Shown here one piece after another: positions 4,352-5,248 of a stretch of 5,248 bases of DNA. Every line of letters starts with the position of its first letter. The stretch's first letter is position 1. The DNA is from Sva-07 sp964549065. Lineage in GTDB: Bacteria; Actinomycetota; Acidimicrobiia; Acidimicrobiales; Ilumatobacteraceae. The notes beneath the pieces are model-generated. The model was not told the origin of the DNA. It was given only the letters and a program-made list of their open reading frames with translations, and searched no databases. The stretch lies in contig CAZJUC010000226.1 of assembly GCA_964549065.1 (NCBI GenBank), positions 1 to 5,248 of the forward strand, in the 5' to 3' direction. Position numbers and translations under genes: made by a program.

Positions 4352-5248
4352 TCAGTCGGACTTGACGGCCGCGTCCACCGGCGGAGCGGCCGCCTTCTTC
4401 TTCTTGGGCGGTGGCACACCGACCGCCGGGGCCGCGTCGGCCTCTTTCGGCCAGCGGCGGCGGGAGACGATCGACAGCAGTCGCAGGAGGCGCATCGCCG
4501 TCTCGTCGGTCTGAGCCGGCTTGGCCTCGATCGAGCCGTCGGCGATCATCCGCTCGATGACCTGCTCGCCGAGTTCGGTGCGCACGATCGTGAGCGTCCA
4601 GTCGTTGTCCTCGCCGATGCCGCCGGTCGACACGTCGGCGTGCTCGGCGGCGAAGTCGGGGCAGCTCTTGCAGCCCTCACGGGTCCAGGCGTGGCACTCC
4701 TTCAGGTCGACCTCGTGGTACGAGCCGTCCTTCATCCAGATCTGGAACACGCCCTTGATGTTCATCTTGGCCATGTCCTGCTTCTTCAGGCCGTACTTGG
4801 CCTCGAACAGCTCGGTGAAGATCGCGTCGTCGAACGTCTTCGAACACAGCAGGCCGATGTTGAACAGGAACGGCTTCGACACCTTGCCGGCCTTGCGGTC
4901 CCACATCGTCGGCGGCGACGACGTCTGACAGCCCATCCCGACGAGGGCGAGACGCTCGTAGCCCTTCTCCTTCGCCTCGGGGAGCGCCAGCGGGTTGGCA
5001 CAGTAGGTGTACCGGCTGCCGGCGGTGGCGAGGATCTCGTCCTTGGTGGCGACCACGGCGGGTTTCGCCTTCCAGGCATCGTCGTCCTCGACGCCCGACA
5101 CCAGCGCGGCGTCGATGTAGTCGTTGTCGCGCAGCCAGATCAGCATCGCCGACACGAGGCCACCGTCCTGGCCCATCTCGTGCACCATCTTGTCGCTGGC
5201 GCGGGTGAGGTACAGCTGGCGCCAGATGCCGGCCATCTCGTCGGGCTC
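4352..5248 (-). CDS. Coenzyme F420 hydrogenase/dehydrogenase beta-subunit-like protein (5' partial)
   Basis: The product resembles the FrhB/FdhB family (pfam04422 plus pfam04432): flavin and iron-sulfur proteins that move electrons to or from F420 or related acceptors. Numbered from the Met at 5236, visible signatures are WRQLYLTRASDK (5-16), MGQDGGLVSAMLIWL (21-35), GSRYTYCANP (73-82), LVGMGCQTSS (98-107) and FNIGLLCSKTF (125-135). The C-terminal cluster motif C181-x7-C189-x2-C192 is followed by DFAAEHADVSTGGIG and WTLTIVRTELG. Cys 79, 103, 131, 181, 189 and 192 are candidate cluster ligands or active residues. The frame is open from 5236 to the window edge (E-P-D-E before the Met), so the true start, and perhaps an N-terminal ferredoxin-type motif, is probably beyond 5248. 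The C-terminus ends in a Pro/Ala/Lys tail (PPPKKKKAAAPPVDAAVKSD). It could be a ferredoxin-linked reductase rather than a strict F420 enzyme. Confidence 0.87.
   Translation of the reverse strand, partial: EPDEMAGIWRQLYLTRASDKMVHEMGQDGGLVSAMLIWLRDNDYIDAALVSGVEDDDAWKAKPAVVATKDEILATAGSRYTYCANPLALPEAKEKGYERLALVGMGCQTSSPPTMWDRKAGKVSKPFLFNIGLLCSKTFDDAIFTELFEAKYGLKKQDMAKMNIKGVFQIWMKDGSYHEVDLKECHAWTREGCKSCPDFAAEHADVSTGGIGEDNDWTLTIVRTELGEQVIERMIADGSIEAKPAQTDETAMRLLRLLSIVSRRRWPKEADAAPAVGVPPPKKKKAAAPPVDAAVKSD

Overview
This window reads as high-GC actinobacterial chromosome. Codons are strongly G/C-ending, and five of the six genes with a visible start use GTG. The gene content is actinobacterial too: an uncharacterised phosphatase / DUF3090 / kinase-like trio, a family-5 (UdgB-type) uracil-DNA glycosylase, and an F420-dehydrogenase beta-subunit-like flavoprotein. 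My best guess is a free-living relative of the Acidimicrobiia (Ilumatobacter-like). That placement is inferred from protein style and is not proven. I see no rRNA, tRNA, CRISPR array, transposase or phage gene.

Layout. Positions 1-82 hold the last codons of etfA on the plus strand. Positions 83-223 lie between convergent genes and hold two inverted copies of a ~53-bp palindromic element. Positions 224-3281 are a tight four-gene minus-strand operon. In transcription order it encodes a histidine phosphatase (MSMEG_4193 family), a DUF3090 protein with a Cys/His-rich C-terminus, a PI-kinase-like SCO1664-family protein with an unusual acidic N-terminal repeat tail, and a 337-aa protein I do not recognise. 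The gaps between these genes are only 13, 1 and 2 nt. Positions 3282-3310 form a 29-nt divergent start-to-start spacer with two overlapping -10-like hexamers. Positions 3311-4309 carry udgB and a small lipoprotein gene, 12 nt apart, on the plus strand. Positions 4310-4351 hold a perfect 30-bp palindrome between convergent genes. Positions 4352 to the right edge carry the FrhB/FdhB-like gene on the minus strand, with its 5' end cut by the window.

How the genes fit together. The minus-strand trio is widely conserved in Actinobacteria without an assigned function. Pairing a predicted kinase-fold protein with a phosphatase/phosphomutase-fold protein suggests phosphorylation and dephosphorylation of a shared small molecule or protein. 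The fourth gene, nearly fused to the kinase gene, is a candidate extra component in this lineage. UdgB removes deaminated bases from DNA and has no obvious functional link to the trio. EtfA and the FrhB-like protein are both redox flavoproteins but belong to separate transcription units. The most promising leads are the trio with its fourth gene, the paired palindromic element, and the overlapping divergent promoter.
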